Positions 5,088 through 7,211 of a stretch of 7,211 bases of DNA are shown piece after piece. How positions within the stretch are numbered: position 1 is the stretch's first letter; every line of letters begins with the position of its first letter. Location of the stretch: the NCBI GenBank assembly GCA_937891445.1, contig CALAFV010000070.1, positions 1-7,211 of the forward strand, given 5' to 3'. Position numbers and translations under genes: made by a program. The notes below the pieces were generated by a model, which was given only the letters and a program-made list of their open reading frames with translations, had not been told where the DNA came from and made no database searches. This DNA is from an uncultured Phycisphaerales bacterium (GTDB taxonomy: Bacteria > Planctomycetota > Phycisphaerae > Phycisphaerales > UBA1924).

Positions 5088-5702
5088 ATGGTTCGCGAAT
5101 GGAGTTTCGGTGATCGCGTGGTCCACGCGAAGCGCCCGGAATGGGGCGCCGGCGTCGTGACCGCCGCGCAGAAGATCGTGCACGAGGGGATCCCGTGCCA
5201 GCGGCTGACGATCCGCTTTGACCGGGCGGGCGTGAAGACGCTCTCCACGGCCGTGGCGGAACTGGTGTCGGAGTCGGAGGGGCCGGTGCTGGCTTCCAGC
5301 GCGGCCCAGAAGGAGGCGGACTCGGACGCCGCTTGGCTCAGCCGCCTCTCCGGGCGGTCGCCCGAGGAGATGATGTGCCGGCTGCCCGAGGCGGCGACGG
5401 ACCCGTTCGCGAGCCTCGAGTCGCGGCTGAAGGCGACGCTGGCGCTGTACCGGTTTACGGACCAGGGCGGGTCGCTGCTGGACTGGGCCGTGGCGCAGTC
5501 GGGGCTGAAGGACCCGCTGAGCGAGTTCAGCCGCCACGACCTGGAGCGGCTGTTCCAGCGGTTCGCGTTCGCGCGTGACGAGCACCTCAAGAAACTGGTG
5601 CAGGAGATGCGCAAGAAGGACCCGACCGTTCTTCAGGTGGTTCTCCGCGCGGCGCCGCCCACGGCGACGCAGGCGCTGCGTCGGCTCGACATCGGGCGTT
5701 GA
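5088..5702 (+). CDS. DUF3553 domain protein
   Basis: Function unknown. Residues 4-60 match the DUF3553 pattern: a WSFGDRVVHAKRPEWGAG start (5-22) with the conserved RPEWG core, then a beta-rich segment ending in FDRAGVKTLS (44-53). This small fold resembles the SH3-like modules found in some helicase-related proteins, but no helicase or nuclease motif is present here. Residues about 80-204 are predicted helical, with no membrane segment or signal peptide, and I do not recognise a family in them. The whole is 204 residues, much longer than single-domain DUF3553 proteins. ATG 5088 is chosen because GGAG lies 5 bases before it and it begins at the domain; an in-frame ATG at 4971 would place the leader hairpin in the coding region. 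It has its own promoter at 4910-4937 and appears to be a single gene. Confidence 0.78.
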   Translation: MVREWSFGDRVVHAKRPEWGAGVVTAAQKIVHEGIPCQRLTIRFDRAGVKTLSTAVAELVSESEGPVLASSAAQKEADSDAAWLSRLSGRSPEEMMCRLPEAATDPFASLESRLKATLALYRFTDQGGSLLDWAVAQSGLKDPLSEFSRHDLERLFQRFAFARDEHLKKLVQEMRKKDPTVLQVVLRAAPPTATQALRRLDIGR

Positions 5703-5766
5703 TGGATCGCAACACGCGGCCCGAACCGATCCGGCCGCAGGACCGTCACGGCCGCTGCGGACGATC

Positions 5767-5798
5767 GCGGGGGCGTGATGCGGGGGCGTGAGCGGGGG
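5767..5798 (+). repeat. 13-bp period direct repeat after the DUF3553 gene
   Basis: GCGGGGGCGTGA occurs at 5767-5778 and again at 5780-5791, followed by a partial third copy GCGGGGG (5792-5798) and then TTTTT. The T-run has no matching stem before it, so it is not a standard intrinsic terminator. Confidence 0.55.
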
Positions 5799-5832
5799 TT
5801 TTTCCGGACGTGATGGTGCGTAGCGACCGGCA

Positions 5833-5853
5833 CGGGCCCTGGCACGGGGCCCG
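5833..5853 (+). terminator. Possible weak terminator or hairpin after the DUF3553 gene
   Basis: CGGGCCC (5833-5839) pairs with GGGCCCG (5847-5853) around a 7-base loop. The downstream sequence GCGGGTGTTGTTCCC has only scattered T residues, so termination here is uncertain. Confidence 0.3.
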
Positions 5854-5912
5854 GCGCGGGTGTTGTTCCCCTCGCTGGCAATCCCGGTGTGTGTGCCCCG
5901 GGTGACATGCGT

Positions 5913-5936
5913 GTTCGCGGCCCCATTGCCGCGAAC
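5913..5936 (+). repeat. 9-bp hairpin before the coiled-coil gene
   Basis: GTTCGCGGC (5913-5921) is exactly complementary to GCCGCGAAC (5928-5936) with a 6-base loop CCCATT. It lies 40 bases before the ATG at 5976, probably in the 5' untranslated leader. Its role is unknown. Confidence 0.55.
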
Positions 5937-5975
5937 GGCCCGAGAACAGACAGCGAGAAGAGGGGAACGGCGTCC

Positions 5976-6245
5976 ATGAACGAGCAGGACTTCCAGGCGA
6001 AACTGGCGGAACTGATCCAGCAGATCACCCATCTGCCGGCCCCGGAGCGCGAGCAGCTCCAGCGGCTGGCGGACGACGCTCGCGACCGGCACCAGCGGAT
6101 GAACAAGACCGTGAGCGAGTTGCAGGAGTCGCTGGACTACCTGCGGCTGAGCGTGAAGTACCTGGTCTTCGACCTGGAGGCGACGCGCCGGGAGAACCAG
6201 TACCTGCGGAAGTTGCTGGAGAAGGGGACGGCGGGGCAGGAGTGA
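5976..6245 (+). CDS. Small coiled-coil protein of unknown function
   Basis: The 89-residue product is almost wholly helical, soluble and highly charged, with no membrane segment or signal peptide. Hydrophobic residues fall in a strict heptad pattern: positions 49, 53, 56, 60, 63, 67, 70, 74, 77 and 81 are L, L, L, V, L, L, T, N, L and L. Asn74 is a buried polar residue of the type that sets dimer register in leucine zippers. The first 20 residues form a separate short helix ending at LPAPE. I expect a parallel dimer or an adaptor. I recall similar short hypothetical proteins in planctomycetes, but cannot name a family. ATG 5976 follows AGGGG by about 10 bases; an in-frame ATG at 5907 would include the hairpin at 5913-5936 and is less likely. 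A strong terminator follows. Confidence 0.72.
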   Translation: MNEQDFQAKLAELIQQITHLPAPEREQLQRLADDARDRHQRMNKTVSELQESLDYLRLSVKYLVFDLEATRRENQYLRKLLEKGTAGQE

Positions 6246-6271
6246 TCCTGCGGTCACAGATCCTTCGTGCC

Positions 6272-6316
6272 GCGGGCGCTGCGCACTGCTCCTGGCGCAG
6301 CGCCCGCATTGTTTTT
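6272..6316 (+). terminator. Intrinsic terminator of the coiled-coil gene
   Basis: GCGGGCGCTGCGC (6272-6284) and GCGCAGCGCCCGC (6295-6307) form a perfect 13-bp stem with a 10-base loop, followed by ATTGTTTTT (6308-6316). It lies 26 bases after the stop codon at 6243-6245. Confidence 0.9.
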
Positions 6317-6336
6317 GTGCATTGATGCTCAAAGCA

Positions 6337-6366
6337 ACAGGGGACGCCCCGGCGGGCGTCCCCTGT
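6337..6366 (-). terminator. Terminator-like hairpin of the bactofilin gene
   Basis: ACAGGGGACGCCC (6337-6349) and GGGCGTCCCCTGT (6354-6366) form a perfect 13-bp stem with a 4-base loop. Read on the - strand it follows the bactofilin stop by 39 bases, and the sequence after it is TGCTTTGAGC, a weak T-tract. It lies 20 bases from the terminator of the convergent gene, giving a back-to-back pair. Confidence 0.75.
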
Positions 6367-6405
6367 GCGTTCGTGTCGTTGTCGTTCGTCGGGCCTGTCG
6401 GCGGC

Positions 6406-6876
6406 TCAGGCGGCCTTGGACTGCGGGCCGCTGAAGCGGCCGACCTTGACGGTGCCCTCGAAGGAGGCGCCGTCGGAGACGACCAGGCGGTTGGCGACGA
6501 TGTTGCCGCGCATCTGGGCGCTGGGGGAGAGGTCCATGCGGTCGGAGACCAGGGCCTCGCCCTCGACGGTGCCGTCGATGCGGAGGTTGCTGGTCTGGAA
6601 GCGGCCCTTGCACGCGCCGGTCTTGGAGACCTGCATGGCGCGGCGGGCGGCGCAGTTGCCCTGGAAGAAGCCGTCGACGCGGACGTCGTTGGCGGCGATG
6701 TTGGCCTTGCACGCAGCGCCCGGGGCGATGCGGAGTTGGCCGCGGGCGGAGATGGAGCCCTCGAATGTGCCGGTGATCTGGGCGGTCGGCCCGGAGTTGT
6801 TGCTGCTGAAGGTCGCCGACGGGGACGGGGAGGACTTGCGGGACTTGCGGTTGTTCTTGCTGTTGCGGCTGGGCAT
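6406..6876 (-). CDS. Bactofilin family cytoskeletal protein
   Basis: Bactofilins polymerise without nucleotide into filaments and scaffold cell-wall enzymes or polar structures at the inner membrane. The 156-residue product has a basic, disordered N-tail (1-30, rich in Ser, Asn, Lys and Arg), then the bactofilin beta-helix from about residue 33 to 147. The rungs show the typical spacing of I-x-G-x-x-x-G and polar turns: ITGTFEGSISARGQLRI (34-50), VRVDGFFQGNC (65-75), LRIDGTVEGEA (98-108) and IVANRLVVSDGASFEGTV (126-143). The core is of usual length, and the short C-tail ends KAA. Three cysteines (56, 75 and 89) fall in successive rungs, which is unusual. ATG 6876 is preceded by GGAG at 9 bases. 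It is a single gene, convergent with the coiled-coil gene. Confidence 0.87.
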   Translation of the reverse strand: MPSRNSKNNRKSRKSSPSPSATFSSNNSGPTAQITGTFEGSISARGQLRIAPGAACKANIAANDVRVDGFFQGNCAARRAMQVSKTGACKGRFQTSNLRIDGTVEGEALVSDRMDLSPSAQMRGNIVANRLVVSDGASFEGTVKVGRFSGPQSKAA

Positions 6877-7211
6877 GTCAGATCACTCCGGGTGCGGCGC
6901 GGGCCGCGGGTTTCGTGGGCCGGGCCCGACGTTGCAGAGGCCCTGGTTCATGGCGGATCGGCCGGGGCGGCGGGGTCGATGAGCCGTGATGGCGTGGGGC
7001 GGCGGCGCTGAGCGCCGATGGCGCCGGCTGTGACGGGCGTGCCGGTTGTAACGTCCCTGCGGAACTTGAGAGGACCGGGGTTGCCTGGGTGGAGAAGGAA
7101 CAGGCGGTCCTGTGGGCTGCTGCTGTCGGCGCTCGTCAGCAAATCAGAGTGAAGCAAATCAGAGTGAATTGAGGTCGGGCCCGCGGAGCGTCGCCGACGC
7201 GGAGCGGCGGG
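6877..7211. other. Upstream region of bactofilin, no gene seen
   Basis: No credible gene is visible. An open frame on the - strand (7157-6948, TTG start) has no family resemblance, is rich in Pro, Ala and Arg, and overlaps a tandem repeat. The region holds the bactofilin ribosome-binding site (GGAG at 6886-6889, - strand), a small CGGCGC/GCGCCG hairpin (7003-7017) and a tandem 15-bp duplication. I found no clear sigma70 promoter for bactofilin. Confidence 0.6.
7138..7167. repeat. Perfect 15-bp tandem duplication
   Basis: AGCAAATCAGAGTGA occurs at 7138-7152 and again without a gap at 7153-7167. The unit is much more AT-rich than its surroundings. It lies 260 bases upstream of the bactofilin start. 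It could be a pair of regulator-binding sites or a simple slippage product. Confidence 0.85.

Noticed and set aside
5052..6332. 426-codon - strand open frame opposite the DUF3553 and coiled-coil genes
   Set aside because: It crosses two genes, two intergenic regions and a terminator; the composition is typical of an antisense frame.
6322..7011. 229-codon + strand open frame opposite bactofilin, Ala/Gly/Val-rich
   Set aside because: Its apparent repeats mirror the beta-helix repeats of bactofilin on the other strand, which is a recognisable family with its own ribosome-binding site.
6948..7157. 69-codon - strand open frame upstream of bactofilin
   Set aside because: It has a TTG start inside the tandem 15-mer, no ribosome-binding site and no recognisable family.

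Overview
The window is high-GC bacterial DNA with eight intact genes and no RNA gene, CRISPR array, transposase or phage gene that I can see. The gene content, the frequent lack of a strong Shine-Dalgarno site and the CACGGGCT-GAA-AGCCCGTG type intergenic hairpins fit a planctomycete, perhaps of the Phycisphaerae. That assignment is an inference; nothing here is a phylogenetic marker I can test.

Layout. Positions 1-496 hold no gene: the stretch has purine-rich heptanucleotide repeats, two perfect palindromic hairpins and the motA leader. A flagellar stator pair follows on the + strand: motA (497-1276) and motB (1385-2227), separated by a very long hairpin made of two inverted copies of a heptad repeat element. 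A 262-bp gap leads to phoD (2490-3677, +), an exported alkaline phosphatase D-family metallophosphatase, which ends in a strong intrinsic terminator. Convergent to it on the - strand is the rpoZ-coaC pair: rpoZ (4697-4416, RNA polymerase omega) followed by coaC (4352-3783, phosphopantothenoylcysteine decarboxylase with no CoaB domain). A third copy of the heptad element lies between these two genes. A 390-bp divergent intergenic region carries a recognisable sigma70-type promoter for a DUF3553-domain protein (5088-5702, +). A small coiled-coil protein follows (5976-6245, +) with an intrinsic terminator, and it converges on a bactofilin gene (6876-6406, -) with its own back-to-back terminator. 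The right end (6877-7211) is the upstream region of bactofilin and contains a perfect 15-bp tandem duplication.

Function. The genes do not form one pathway. They are housekeeping and cell-surface functions: motility torque generation, phosphate ester hydrolysis in the periplasm, transcription, coenzyme A synthesis and cytoskeletal scaffolding. The most noteworthy signal is not a gene. It is a family of intergenic elements built from degenerate 7-bp units. Three copies share the same order of five units over 36 bp, and two looser 7-bp arrays lie near the left end. Two of the copies form a 37-position stem filling the gap between motA and motB, where the motB ribosome-binding site would be.
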